This document shows, piece by piece, positions 10,325 to 20,838 of a stretch of DNA of 64,000 bases (positions within the stretch are counted from its first letter, which is position 1; every line of letters begins with the position of its first letter). The stretch comes from Oscarella lobularis (Eukaryota > Porifera > Homoscleromorpha > Homosclerophorida > Oscarellidae): positions 3,179,747 to 3,243,746 of the forward strand of contig NC_089179.1 in assembly GCF_947507565.1 (NCBI RefSeq), written 5' to 3'. Under the pieces are notes generated by a model. It made no database searches. It saw only the letters and a program-made list of their open reading frames with translations, and was not told where the DNA came from. The position numbers were made by a program, and so were the translations under genes.

Positions 10325-11670
10325 CTAAGACGACTTCCGGGTTCGATAAGAAAAAAGTGCGACTAGGGACAAGTAGCCAACTAAAACGAGACCCTGCGAA
10401 AAATAAATAAAGTGCTTGAAGTCATTCCAGTGTGAGTGCATTGCTTGCATTATGAGCGGTCCGAAGAGACCAGCAAGTGAATAAGCCACAGTGAGCTGAA
10501 GTGCTCCTTTCGATGCCACTTCCACTCCGTAGATCTCTGCAGCAATTGCTCCACCCATGGGCTTCTGGAAGCCAAACGAGAACGAGAAAAGTGAGTAGAC
10601 AGCAACGCCAATGTACTGGCTTCCTAGCAACAATGGCATGAAGGCTAGGCATAGTGCTTGCAAGGCAGAGAAACAAATCAATAGGGTAGAAGGTGCGAAC
10701 TTGTCGACAAGGAGCATAGCGACGATTTGACTTGCTAAGTAGGATATTTGAGCAATAGCCGCTAGGCTGGCAAGTGGGGTTTCTTTCGGCCAGAGATCCG
10801 TTAGAAATGCATCCTGCCGACTCAGTAATCCAAATCCGGGCAGCATGAAAGACGTACGTATAAACACAAGCAGATAATACGTTTTGGTGAAGAATAGGGT
10901 TACTGGTTTAGTTTCGCTGTTTCGTGCTCTCTTCGATGCTCGTCTAGGTAGACACAACCCCGGAATTGAGATCATTATTCCGAGAGTGCCAGCCGTGAAA
11001 AAAATCGTCGACGTGTCAATGACGTCACTGTCGGCCAACTTCTTCATTGCCAAAAAGAATTGGTCGAATAATATTATACCGATCGACATTCCTGTACAGA
11101 CGAAACCGATTCCACCTTTTGGGCGACGAGGAAAATAGAACAGTAACAAGTCTAGAGAATAAATAAATAAATAAATATATAGACATAAGATTCAGGTGTC
11201 GAACCTATGCAAGCTGGGAAGGGAAATCCTGAAGAGACTCCAAGAACCGCAAAGCTCAATATATAAAAAGCACGAGTTAGATCAGTCCCATTCTCGCACG
11301 TTGCTACGGCAATGCCGCCCATACCGAATCCCATAGCGTAAAGGAGCATTCCGGTGAAGAAGAACGTTCTTGAAGACCAGTAGTGAACAAGTTCCCCTTG
11401 GGGTATTGCCGCTAAACCTATGACGGACATCATGACTGCTTCGCCGATTACTGTCGTCGATTCTTTCCATTCGGGGCAGGCACGTTGGACGGGTTTTACG
11501 AGATAGCTTCCAGCGAGGACTACTCCAGTTGAACAGGATATGAGGAAGCATACTAGAGCTACGAGTCCACGTAGACACTGTGACGATTCGGTGGACTTGT
11601 TTGCATTCGCTTTTTCCGATTCGTCTTGGGCTAACGCTACAAGTGGGATACCTTTCGCACCTTCTTCCAT
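10325..11670 (-). CDS. Major facilitator superfamily transporter, about 430 aa
   Basis: Two exons on the minus strand, 11670-11205 and 11151-10325, join phase 1 across a 53-nt intron and give one frame ending at 10325. The product has about 12 hydrophobic segments, six in each half, separated by a basic loop (LPRRASKRAR) in the middle, the usual MFS plan. Transmembrane segments begin near residues 32, 75, 100 and 130 in exon 1. The C-terminal half carries a G-rich helix (AEIYGVEVASKG...AGLFGP) that resembles the oxalate/formate-antiporter and monocarboxylate-type MFS branch, so an organic-anion role is possible but not shown. SLC43-like transporters are an alternative. Both ends look complete. 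It is the one well-supported gene between the inverted arms. Confidence 0.8.
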
Positions 11671-13091
11671 TTATTTGCGATTGATGAGTGACAGATACTG
11701 AAGATGTCCCGGAATGATCACTAGATCTCTATCCGAACTCTTTCTCCTGTGACTGAGGATACTAAACGTACCTTATACCAAAGCCTTTAGTCCAAAATAA
11801 TTTTCAGGTTGAATGCATTGATCATTAGCCAGACAATCCTACTAGCTGTCTATAACTTCTGGAGAGTTTCTCGGACGGTTGAAAACGAATCAACAGCGCG
11901 GTGTATCGTTGATCCGGCGAGATCTACTAGGAGACAGACAAAAATAATAGGCTCATCATTTATTTTAATTAAAAAAATTATTGACCTGCTTTTTTGTTAC
12001 TAACTGCACTGCATGCCACATCTATGGTCACAGCTTCGATGCAGTGGCGGATTATCTCCATACTCTCTTTGTAGAAGGCAGCTCTCTCGACGCACAATAA
12101 TCGAATCCTATCGACGATATGCAACGTTGTGCCCCCATTCAAGACCCCCATTCGACGCATTTTTGTTGAACAGCTCGTTACTGCGCTAACGGAGGCGATC
12201 AGAGGGTCGGGAAGTGTGTAAATAAAAAGTTTTTTACCGTTTGGGCTGACAATCGATGGTATCACGGGCTATAACCCCTGGTTGCAGTGCCCCCCCCCCC
12301 CCCCCCGGTTGCAGTAGCGTTTGGGGGGTTGGATCTGTCTCTCATTGGCAGGCAGACCTACGTTTTCGTAGCGCGAGACGACACAGCGCAAGCAAAAGAA
12401 GATAGGGGTTGGTATCCCGGACAGTACAGACGTATTGACTAATTAATCGAAAGAAATCCCCCTAAAAATAGTGTGTATATGCAAAAGATTAAATTTCATA
12501 AAATAACGCATAAATAAATAAGTAAATAAATACGTTGCTTCCAAGTCTGTCCATGTTCTAAAAGAAATACTTAGGTAACATCTTGCTCATACTATCCAAA
12601 ACTTTCTTACCAATTAATTTGCCTTCGCCAAGCGCTGCCGTCATTGCCAATCCACCGCCCCTCTGTCGCAGTAGTGGTTGCCGCCGCCGCCCGCCGCCCC
12701 TCTCGGTCGAACTTCCGGCTCCCAAGTTTTAGATGATTGAAACCGAGAAAACAAAAAATCACTATAAAAAGAGTAACGTGGGGCGAAGTCGTAGTAAAGT
12801 TTATAGTAAAGTAGGGCCAATGTAAAAATATAATTTGTTTCAGTAATATAACCCCGTGGACTCTAGCTACTCTATCCTCTGCCTAACTGCCTTTCTACCT
12901 ATCTATCCTATCCTAGTGTTCCTTAGCTTCCTATCTACCTAGCTTGATCTCCCTTTATTTCTTTTATTTTTAATAAAATTATTAATTTTAGTTATTTGGC
13001 CCTTACGCTAAAGATTTTAATACAAATAATTTAAAAAAATCGCACCTGAAATTTTTAAATATGACGGCGGTTTGCTTTCTTACGTGACTTT
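11671..13091. other. No gene recognised; includes a C homopolymer
   Basis: Upstream flank of the transporter, followed by AT-rich DNA with only short frames. A run of 17 C at 12290-12306 is bracketed by the direct repeat GGTTGCAGT, and 12650-12710 is a CCGCCGCC-rich patch. No RNA gene is seen. Confidence 0.4.
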
Positions 13092-13640
13092 CTAGCGAGA
13101 AAACACCATCATATAGTATATGCCAATGCTCATCCAATAACAGGTACTTGCAAAATGAAGAGAGACGGCATTGAAGCCAGCTTCGTGATTTGATCCATTC
13201 CCTTGAACGACGATCCGCAGGGGCATGGGCAACTACAATAATATTATTTAACAATGTGTGAGAAAGTGACTTGTATTTTTCTTACCTGGCAAATGACGGC
13301 ATTGTCACATGACATGAGAAAGGAAGGCTTCCACCACTGTAGTCCCAATTGCAGCGGGACGAAATGACGTTCAATAATTCCTCTTGTATGTGCAAAAACA
13401 CATTCGGTTAGCCAAAGATAAAATATAAATATATTAGCACTGTACTCCGTATCTTGGAAGAGCAGCGTTGCTCTTAGGAAATTTCAATTCTGCACGCAAT
13501 AAAGGTACATGTAAAGGGTTAGCCAAATAATAAATACTTACTTTATTTGCTTTGGCACGTTGGCAAAAACAACGGCCATCGACATCAACTTGCAGTTTCC
13601 TGAGATGAATTCGACCGTCCGTTTTGGCCTTGCGCTCCAT
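13092..13640 (-). CDS. Possible small spliced gene, function unknown
   Basis: On the minus strand an ATG at 13640 opens 33 codons ending at a strong GTAAGT donor (13541). Further on, 13382-13286 (donor GTAAGA) and 13232-13092 join in one frame ending in TAG and encode an uncharged, aromatic-rich stretch (LQWWKPSF...). I could not find a middle exon linking the first block to the second in frame, so the model is incomplete. It could be a decayed gene. No family is recognised. Confidence 0.22.
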
Positions 13641-14069
13641 TAATTCCGCTGTGCGTGCCCGATAGGCCTGGCTTGCCCAAATTTATTGCCCCGGGAAGCG
13701 CTTCTCGCCAGGCCGGGCTCTGTCACACGCAAACACTTTATCTAGAAAAAGAACAGCATGAAAGAGTCGTAAAAACTATTTGCTCAAGCGTCTACCGGGG
13801 TTTGCTGTACGACAGCGACGTCGACGGCCCACCAGTGGGCTCAAGAACCTCGCTGTATGCAGAAATTAATTAAAAAATTATTAAAATGGATAGACATTTT
13901 TATAATTACCTGATGGCCGTTCCCAGAATTCTTTCGTCTTCTTCTTGGTGTAGTCGTCCCACGTCCAACTCCTCTTGGAATCTAAAGTAGTCAATAAATA
14001 AATGATGTTAATGATTTTTATGATTACGTGATGGTGTGCATGAGATTCTTTGTCTTCGTCCTGTCGTTT
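13641..14069. other. No gene recognised
   Basis: Mixed sequence with short inverted words such as AGGCCTGGC and GCCAGGCC near 13664-13715. Open frames are short and unlike any family I know. Confidence 0.35.
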
Positions 14070-14228
14070 AGCCCCGCACCCAGGCTCTTGTCTTTGTTCC
14101 GTAAGGAGACGGACCCTGGGTGCGGGGCTGGGATCCCCCTTCCTCGTCAACGTCGATCTTCGTCGAAGCCCCGCACGCAGGCTCTTGTCTTTGTTCCGTT
14201 AAAGGAGACAGACCCTGCGTACGAGGCT
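14070..14228. repeat. Two tandem stem-loops with compensatory arm changes
   Basis: Stem-loop 1 (14070-14129) has perfect 15-base arms AGCCCCGCACCCAGG and CCTGGGTGCGGGGCT. Stem-loop 2 (14167-14228) has arms AGCCCCGCACGCAGG and CCTGCGTACGAGGCT. The C:G pair at arm position 11 of copy 1 is G:C in copy 2, a double compensatory change, with two C-A mismatches elsewhere. The roughly 30-base loops (CTCTTGTCTTTGTTCCG...) are nearly identical. This may be a small structured RNA, the fold-back end of an element, or an extruding DNA hairpin. Confidence 0.6.
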
Positions 14229-14414
14229 AAGACCCTTTGAAGTCGCAGCCTCTTTGCACTCTACAAAAACAAAAAATGGAGAAAATATTTGATAATATAA
14301 TTACAACTACAGTCACTCAATAATTTCAAACCTGCAGAAGAATCTTCTTTGTCAACCATTAGCACGCAATGCACGAGCGTCGCGTGCCCCCCAAACTATA
14401 AGAATAGACCAAGA

Positions 14415-14640
14415 AAAGGAATTGGGCTGCTTACCGATCCGTGCTGAAGAGCTATACCCATGCACTTCCCACAGGGGAATTGCGAACCCACCATATCGCA
14501 CCGTGGACGTTTCACCGACCGGGAAAGGGATTGGGCTGCTACCGTGCATCAAAACCGTACCGTGCTGAAGAACTACCTATTCCCACCGGGGAATAGAAAA
14601 CGAACCCACCGCAACGTACCGTGACGTTCCAACGGGGAAG
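14415..14640. repeat. 109-bp tandem duplication
   Basis: ATTGGGCTGCT at 14421 and 14530 heads two units that also share CCGTGCTGAAGA, CTA.CC, ACAGGGGAAT/ACCGGGGAAT, CGAACCCACC and a CCGT.GACGTT block. A partial third copy (CGTCGGGGAAAGGGAGT...ACCGTACCG) continues to about 14690. Confidence 0.7.
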
Positions 14641-14799
14641 GCCTAAAACCCGTCGGGGAAAGGGAGTCGGTGCACCAACACCGTACCGTCTACCGAGAAA
14701 ATAAACCACGTGGCGTAATCGATTGATACCCAACGGGGAGGGAATTAATTAATTAATTACTGCTGTAAATATACTAAACCTTGTACATACCCTCTTACG

Positions 14800-14935
14800 A
14801 CCCCTTCCCTTCCTCCTCTTCCCCGCCCTCCCTGCCCTCCCTGCCCTCCCTTCTGCCTCCCTTCTGCCTCCCTCCTCCCCTTCCCTGCCCTCCCTTTTGC
14901 CTCTCCCTCCCCCCTCCCTTTCTCTCAACGACAAC
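14800..14935. repeat. CT-rich simple sequence
   Basis: This is a run of CCCTCC, CCTGCC and CCCTTCTGC units with almost no A. It may form triplex structures. It does not encode a plausible protein. Confidence 0.85.
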
Positions 14936-15029
14936 ACACAACAAAACACATTACAAATATGACACAAGCCAGGCTACTTCTCTAAAAGACGGATTAGCTT
15001 TGTGGCATATTTAAAATAATTAAAACCTA

Positions 15030-15700
15030 CAGTACCTCGTAAATCCATTGACCTAAATACTGGAAATGGACCTACATACTGGAAATGGACCTAAATACTG
15101 GAAATGGACCTAGTACATTACGTTCCCTAACATAAAGCCTAGTACATTACTTTCTAAAATACGGGTTAGTCACGTGATTTAAACAATTAAAACCTAGAGT
15201 ACCTCTCAATCCATTGATCTAAATAAGAACCTATTATGTTACGTTCCTAATCTAAGACCTAGTACACTACTTTTCTAAAAGACGGATTAATTACGTGGTT
15301 TAATTAAAAAATTAAAACCTAGAGTGCCTCGTAAATCCATTGACCTAAATACTGGAAATGGACCTAGTACATTACGTTCCTACTAAAACCTAGTACATTA
15401 CTTTCTAAAAAACGAGTTAGTCACGTGGTTTAATTAAACAATCCTAAAAGACTGGTTAGGTACAATTTTACCCTAAAAATCGGATTAGGTACGTAATTTA
15501 AACCTAAAAGACGGATCACTCACGTGGTTTAAAAAATTAAAACCTAGAGTACCTCGTAAATCCATTGATCTAAATTATGGATTAGCTACGTGGTTTAAAA
15601 AATTAAAACCTAGAGTACCTCGTAAATCCATTGACCTAGAAATTTACCCTATATGCTAATCAGCCTAGATTACCTCAGAAATCCATTGAGAAAATGGTCT
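15030..15700 (-). repeat. Inverted copy of the AGGTCAATGGA minisatellite, right arm
   Basis: About six units read CCTAGAGTACCTCGTAAATCC then ATTGACCTAAAT on the plus strand, near 15027, 15191, 15321, 15553, 15609 and 15663. Extra short tandem copies of CTGGAAATGGACCTA lie at 15059-15112. Units here are closer to each other than to the left-arm units, as expected if each array has expanded and homogenised separately. Confidence 0.8.
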
Positions 15701-16310
15701 AATGTGGGTGGCGGCTGCCAGCTACAGTATGTTGGGGTCAGGCCTAACTACACTATAACCTATCTCCTGCTCTCTCACCTTAGAGCAAATTGGGAACCGC
15801 CCTACCTACTGACAGCCGCCCTAAACCTTAATGCGAGGGATGCGTGGACCCGTGCATGACTATCGTAGTTATGCATACGCAAAGGTAGCTGCGCGCCGGC
15901 GCAGATCAATAATGCAGTCCCCACTACGTTCTCTGCCACGCACATCATTGTGAATATTTATATGTGATATTAATTAGATTTTTGATTTGATTAGTGAGGT
16001 TAATATTTTTGAATTTTAATTCAATATTTTTCACGGAAGCGTACATGTGTGTGTGGGACAAATAATATTGGCGTACATGTGGTAAGAGAGCATGATGGAT
16101 TAAGCGTCATGCTGTTAACCGCCGCCGTCAGGCACACGAGCGCCCTCCCGCCCCCTGTGCGCTACGACTCGGGCCCTCCGACGGCGGCAACGTGCAATCG
16201 CTTATATATGTGACGTCGCAGAGAACCCCGCCCTTACGTGCACGCCTACACCACAGGGGTCCCGTATATTACGCACAAAACCTCATAGGCGTGTCTTCCC
16301 TTGTTTACCT

Positions 16311-16953
16311 CTTCGTCTACGTCACATCGCATCCGGTCGGCTTGGCACGTGCCCCAGGCGTTTGACAGCTGCAAGGAAAATTCAATTACACACGTCCAAA
16401 TGGCCAATTCCCAGTGGTGTTACTTACAAGCGATGAGCGACGATGGCGCGGCGTCCAAACTCGTCCGACGCGCGTTGATCGTCCGCACAGCGCTACGATC
16501 TACGAAAAGAAGCGCAATTAGTCAGTTGAATCTCTGCGCGACGCGCGAAGCGACTTACCGAAGCGCGTGCCACGCGGCGCCCTTCTTCCTTCGCCCAGGG
16601 CGCAGTCCTTCGCAAAGGACTGCACGAGGAATCGCTGCAACGAGAGAAAGCGCGCAAATTAGCTGGGCTTGTTACAAAAATTGCGTAATCTAGCTTACCG
16701 GTTGGCTCCGCTATCCCCTCGCTCGTTCCTTGGCTTTGGAGGCCCGCCTCGCGGCGGTGAGCCTCTTCTCGACTGCCCCGGCGAAGGCGTAACGGCGTGG
16801 CGCCTCTTTGCGAAAGAGCGGACGGACCAGACCGTCCGCTCCGTTGATCGCTTCAGTCGAGAATGACGCTGGGATCACACGCAAACGAATAAGAGAGGGT
16901 GTGAACTCGCGTGATTGACCTTTTATGGAGTTGTGAAGCTCACGTGATGGCAC
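16311..16953 (-). pseudogene. Right-arm copy of the exon-like blocks, probably broken
   Basis: On the minus strand, blocks about 16953-16700, 16635-16559, about 16499-16421 and one starting near 16370 correspond to the left-arm blocks, with donors GTAAGC, GTAAGT and GTAAGT. The first block reads through a RRASKAKER stretch similar to RRASEIER on the left, then hits TAG just before its donor. The second block keeps QSFAKDCA. Both copies would be transcribed toward the interior. The stop and indels suggest decay or a non-coding transcript. Confidence 0.35.
16602..16623. repeat. Hairpin equivalent to the left-arm palindrome
   Basis: Nine-base arms GCAGTCCTT and AAGGACTGC flank CGCA. Relative to the left arm, the A:T pair at the fourth arm position is G:C here, a compensated change. 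The central four bases differ, so this copy is a stem-loop rather than a perfect palindrome. Confidence 0.7.
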
Positions 16954-16960
16954 TCCCGGT

Positions 16961-17640
16961 CTGGATCCGAGGGAGATCTATCCGAGGGCGCGTGCGAGAG
17001 TCTGCGTGCGAGTGCGTCGCGAGAGCGCGCAGGGAGAGCGCGTGCAAGAACGCCGAGCGCGCGCGAAGCGTCCGCTCTCTTCGACGAGAAGTGAATGTCG
17101 CACAGACAGACCTAGGGAGTGCCTCTCATCGGAGAAAGTGTGAAAACTCATAGATAAAGAACGCGTGAATTCTGCTGCAGCGCAGTCGCGTGACCTCACG
17201 TGAAAGCTGCGTGGATAGACGGGACATCTTTTCGTCATCATTCTCCATGGTTACGCTTCATCTTCGCAACAGAAATCAATGTAGCACATGCAGTCAATAT
17301 CAAAATGATCTCTGACGAGTGCAGGTAAAGCAACCCAAGGTGCCTAGAGTTTGCAGTATAATTTTTCTACAAGAGGTCAATCCTGACAAACGACTCCGAG
17401 TCCCCGTGTCATGTCACGTTAGGACGCTCCCTTCCTTGCATGTTCCAAATAGAGAGCCCTGAGGAAGTGGACTACACTGCACGCGTTCGAGTTCTAATCA
17501 ATCAATAAATAATCAAATTTATTGACATCTTCATACATACCGTACTTTCTCGCTTGTCCGTGACCCATGGGTGAAGGAACAGAGAAAGGCGGTCCTCTCC
17601 TGCTGGTTGTAGTAACGGATTCTCTCTAGAATCCGTGTTC
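16961..17640. other. Intergenic DNA outside the right arm
   Basis: Sequence rich in GAGAG and CGCG near 16980-17110, then AT-richer DNA. No gene is recognised. The outer limit of the right inverted arm probably falls near its left end. Confidence 0.35.
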
Positions 17641-17654
17641 TAGTCAAACTGGCC

Positions 17655-18053
17655 TCTTTGGGAATAGCGATTGCTATTCTTATTGACGAGAACAAAGGAA
17701 AGACAGAGAAATATGGAGAACTAGATGGGGGCGCTATCGCCGCAGTGGTATCTTTCTGCTTGGGATTCTTTGGTTTTTCTCTCTACTTCGGACATCGCTC
17801 ATCCATTAACCTTATTGAAAACTGCTGCTCGATAAAATGCCATTGTCTTTCTCACGGAGGCACTCCTTACCTCTGTTCCTTCCTTTATAATGTACGCCAT
17901 AGCTGCGTCAAAGGAGGATGATCAAAAGGCACTTATTGGTGCTGGTGCGGATCTCTCTTTTCTTTTGGCTGGTGCGCAGGCTATCTGTATATGGTCGGCG
18001 TGCTGCGGTGAGGGGAACAATACCGACCCAGAAAAAGAAGAGTCGTGATACCA
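17655..18053 (+). pseudogene. Broken small membrane-protein fragment, copy 1
   Basis: One frame encodes a polar, acidic stretch (DENKGKTEKYGELDGG) and a hydrophobic segment (AIAAVVSFCLGFF). After about 40 codons the readable frame shifts by one base into a second pair of hydrophobic segments (ALIGAGADLSFLLAGAQAICIW) ending in CCGEGNNTDPEKEES and a stop at 18048-18050. Read across the shift it resembles a four-pass small membrane protein. The frameshift could instead be an unrecognised intron. The homologous copy 2 is shorter, so decay is likelier. Confidence 0.4.
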
Positions 18054-18408
18054 TCGAAGTGCATGAGACTCTGAGACTAAATGCATGTGCATCTATGCGT
18101 CTTTTCTCTAGTTTTCGCTTTCTTTAGTTTTATTTTCTGAGTTGTTCACTGAAGCGCGTGGCATACTTAGCTTGAGTCGCGCGTGTCCAGAGGTGCGTAC
18201 ATCTTCAAAGACAAGCAGGAGGAAAAGTCGTCACGCTGGTCTGAGCCTGGACCCGGCTGATGGGAGGGAGAATTGAACGAAATTAGACATTTCTGACAAT
18301 AGTTTGCACATTGGAACGCCAAAGAACTTACTGACACGTCTCCGTCAAGAGAATCGAGCGATTAGATATACGGGCAAAGACCTTCCCGGATAATCTCACT
18401 TCGACCAC

Positions 18409-20017
18409 ATGGACGGCCGCGAGTACTTCAGTAAGACGTTCCGAGAGAGGAAAATAGCAGCTCTTACAGTCTTGTTCTAGCCTCAACCTTGGTACGAGAC
18501 TCTCGATTCGGTTCGCTACAAGGAATAGCCAAATTTGAAAACGAAGACGCAATTTACGTCGCCGACCAAACAAACGCCTGCATATGGAGAATAGACATCG
18601 AATCGACGGAGATCACTCTTTACGCTGGGGAACCGGGTTGTCCCGGGTCCAAAGACGTTCCGAATCAAAGCGCTAAATTTCAGTGGATCATTGGATTGGC
18701 TACTCACGGATCCTGTCTTTACGTTACCGACTATAGCTACATAAGAGCGGTAAGTTAATTAAGGGTAGCTCAATTAATTAAATTAAATTTTTTTTGAATT
18801 GAAACTATTAGATGCACGTTTAAAGCGTGAGACCTAATTATTCCTCACCCACTAATTTTCCTCTGCCTGTATAGGTACATCCGACTCATGGAGTCATTTC
18901 GTCTTCAAGAGCCAAGTCTTCCTTTCAGAGCCTTGCCGTGATAGACAAGGGGGACGATTCGACTGTCGTCATAACGTCAAAATCGAATCGTTCGTCAATT
19001 TCTCTGTTTCATACTGTGGACTCTAATGGAGAGTTACTTGAGATGGAGGGGTCTGATCGTCCAAACCTTCGCTCCTTCAGGTGTCTTTTAAAACAGGAGT
19101 TCAACAATGCCGGTCAAATGGCGTATGGCGTGAAGAGCGAATCGATTTACGTCGCTCATAAACGCGGTCTCATGAAAATCAACCAGGATGGCAACGTGTT
19201 TAAAATTGACACTAATTCAGCTTACGGACTGGCCGTCGACAAAAACGAAGACGTGTATTTTGCTTCATACGACGGTTTGGAAATTTTGAGAGCCGGTGGC
19301 GAGCGTTTTTCAATCATAGAGACAGTTTGCGGGGGAAAGTGGAACTATGACAACCGTTTGGACGGCGTCCGTCAGATGTTCTACGACTCTCAATCCGACC
19401 TGCTTTACTTCACCGAAGAAAAAGCCGTGCGAACAGTCAAACTAAAAGCTCCCCTTGTTCACTTGGACGCGCGCCTAAGGGAAGATCTTGGACGACTAAT
19501 TGACAGCGATGATATACCCGCTTCAGATCAAGTTACGTTTCTCGTCGAAGGAAAGCGCATTCGAGTCTCCAAGACGATTCTTTGCTTGAGAAGCGAATAT
19601 TTCAAGGCGATGTTTCAGTCAGGATTTGCGGAATCGCAGGCCAATGCGTCTCCTATTTCCTTAAGCGATACTACGTATGATACTTTCTATGCTCTCGTTG
19701 CTTTCATTGTCACCGGTCGTTTTGAGATCAAGGAATGCTCGAAGTATTTGCTGGACGTTTTGATATTATCAGACCGATATCTCGTCCAAGATCTCAAATC
19801 GCTTTGCTCGAAGACGTTGGTAGACTTTGCTGGCGATAACTTGGAAACGGTTCTCAATTACGCGTGTCTTGCGGAAAAGCGCGGTTTCCAGGAATTGCTC
19901 AATGCTTGTTTGGACTCCATTGTTCCCGAGCTGGAGGATGCTTGCTGTCAAGAAGCGTTTAAGAATCTGAGTAAAAGTACCCTCTTAGAAATCATTTCAC
20001 GAAGCACAAAGATCTAA
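18409..20017 (+). CDS. NHL-propeller / BTB / BACK protein, copy 1, 477 aa
   Basis: Exons 18409-18430, 18481-18749 and 18875-20017 close to 478 codons. The tiny first exon (MDGREYF plus one base) is supported by a GTAAGA donor at 18431 and by an identical arrangement in the downstream copy. Residues about 10-290 contain NHL-type repeats: a phrase like FGSLQGIAKFENEDAIYVADQTN, shown here only in outline, then IYVAHKRGLMKI, GLAVDKNEDVYFASY and LLYFTEEKAVRTV. Residues about 313-420 are a BTB/POZ domain (DQVTFLVEGKRIRVSK...LCLRSEYFKAMF), followed by a BACK-like helical tail to the end. The order propeller then BTB-BACK matches RCBTB proteins, but with NHL in place of RCC1 repeats. By analogy a substrate adaptor for a CUL3 ubiquitin ligase is likely, though this is inferred. 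No signal peptide or membrane segment is present. Confidence 0.85.
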
Positions 20018-20171
20018 CTAAGAACTGGCTGTGAGACTTCTGTTCTTCTCACAGAAACTTTCTTGAGACACTTTTTTTGACATTGTGTTTAATATTATAA
20101 TCAGTGTTAGAATCTGAATTTTGCCTCGTTGTGTTTAGTAATTACAGTGCAATGCATTACTGTACTCAGAT

Positions 20172-20378
20172 TTGACTAAATTGCCCGAAGTTACACTGAG
20201 GTTTGCTATTCATATTGACGAGGATGAAGAAAAAAAGTCTCAGAAGAAAATTGGTGAGTTGGGAAGCAGCGCTGTCGCCGCAGTGGTATCCTTCTGCTTG
20301 GGATTCTTCAATATTCCTATTCACTTAGGATATCGCTCATCGTATGAGGACTGTTGCTCGAGAGTCTGCGCTATATAG
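20172..20378 (+). pseudogene. Broken small membrane-protein fragment, copy 2
   Basis: The open stretch encodes an acidic/lysine segment (IDEDEEKKSQKK), then GELGSSAVAAVVSFCLGFF and a CCS motif, and stops at 20376-20378. It aligns with copy 1 (17655 onward), sharing AAVVSFCLGFF and the R-S-S...CCS spacing. It lies between the two NHL-BTB genes, so it is part of the duplicated unit. It has no clear start and lacks the second hydrophobic half. Confidence 0.4.
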
Positions 20379-20838
20379 TCTTTCTGACGGGGGACTCTTC
20401 TTGTTTTCTCCCTATGATTCTACTAGTAGTAGCTGTGCTGGGGTTATATAGTCGTCATGCAGAGAACAACCATACCGACCCAGAAAAAGAAGACTCACGA
20501 GACTCTGAGACTAGACTATTTTCCTAAGCTGCACGCTAGTGCTTCGTTTTCTTTACTTCCATGTTCTGAGTTCTTCACGGAAGCACACGCATACTTACAA
20601 ATGAAGATGAGAAGGAGGAAAAGTCACAGACAAATGTCTACGGATGAAGAGAAGGAGAATAGAACGAACTTAGACCCTAGACGACCTTGTTCACACAACA
20701 GAGTGCACATTAGAACGCCAAAGAACTTACTGACATGTCTCCCTCAAGGAGAATCGAGCGAAAACCCGGACAAGAACGCTTAGCTAAGACAACGCACCAT
20801 CCCCGGATAATCTCACCTCAACCACATCCCGTGACCAC

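Larger units (their letters stand above)
15030..16960 (-). repeat. Right arm of the long inverted repeat
   Basis: This is the inverted partner of 5680-7475. Read on the minus strand it begins with exon-like blocks (16953 to about 16320), continues through sequence matching 6600-7080, and ends in the minisatellite at 15700-15030. The arms face each other across about 7.5 kb. The 31-bp perfect island at 15796-15826 sits among sequence that is clearly more diverged, so either that island is constrained or gene conversion has touched it. Confidence 0.75.

Noticed and set aside
12290-12306. Run of 17 C as a possible assembly artefact or regulatory tract
   Set aside because: Bracketed by a short direct repeat and plausible as a slipped homopolymer. 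Length may be inaccurate, and nothing else supports a function.
14781-15014. Open frames on both strands over the CT-rich tract
   Set aside because: Low-complexity sequence gives Ser/Pro or Gly/Arg/Glu runs with no gene signals.
7090-15700. CRISPR-like array, because of regularly repeated 30-40 bp units
   Set aside because: Unit spacing is irregular, spacers are AT filler, there are no cas genes, and the context is an intron-bearing eukaryotic genome.
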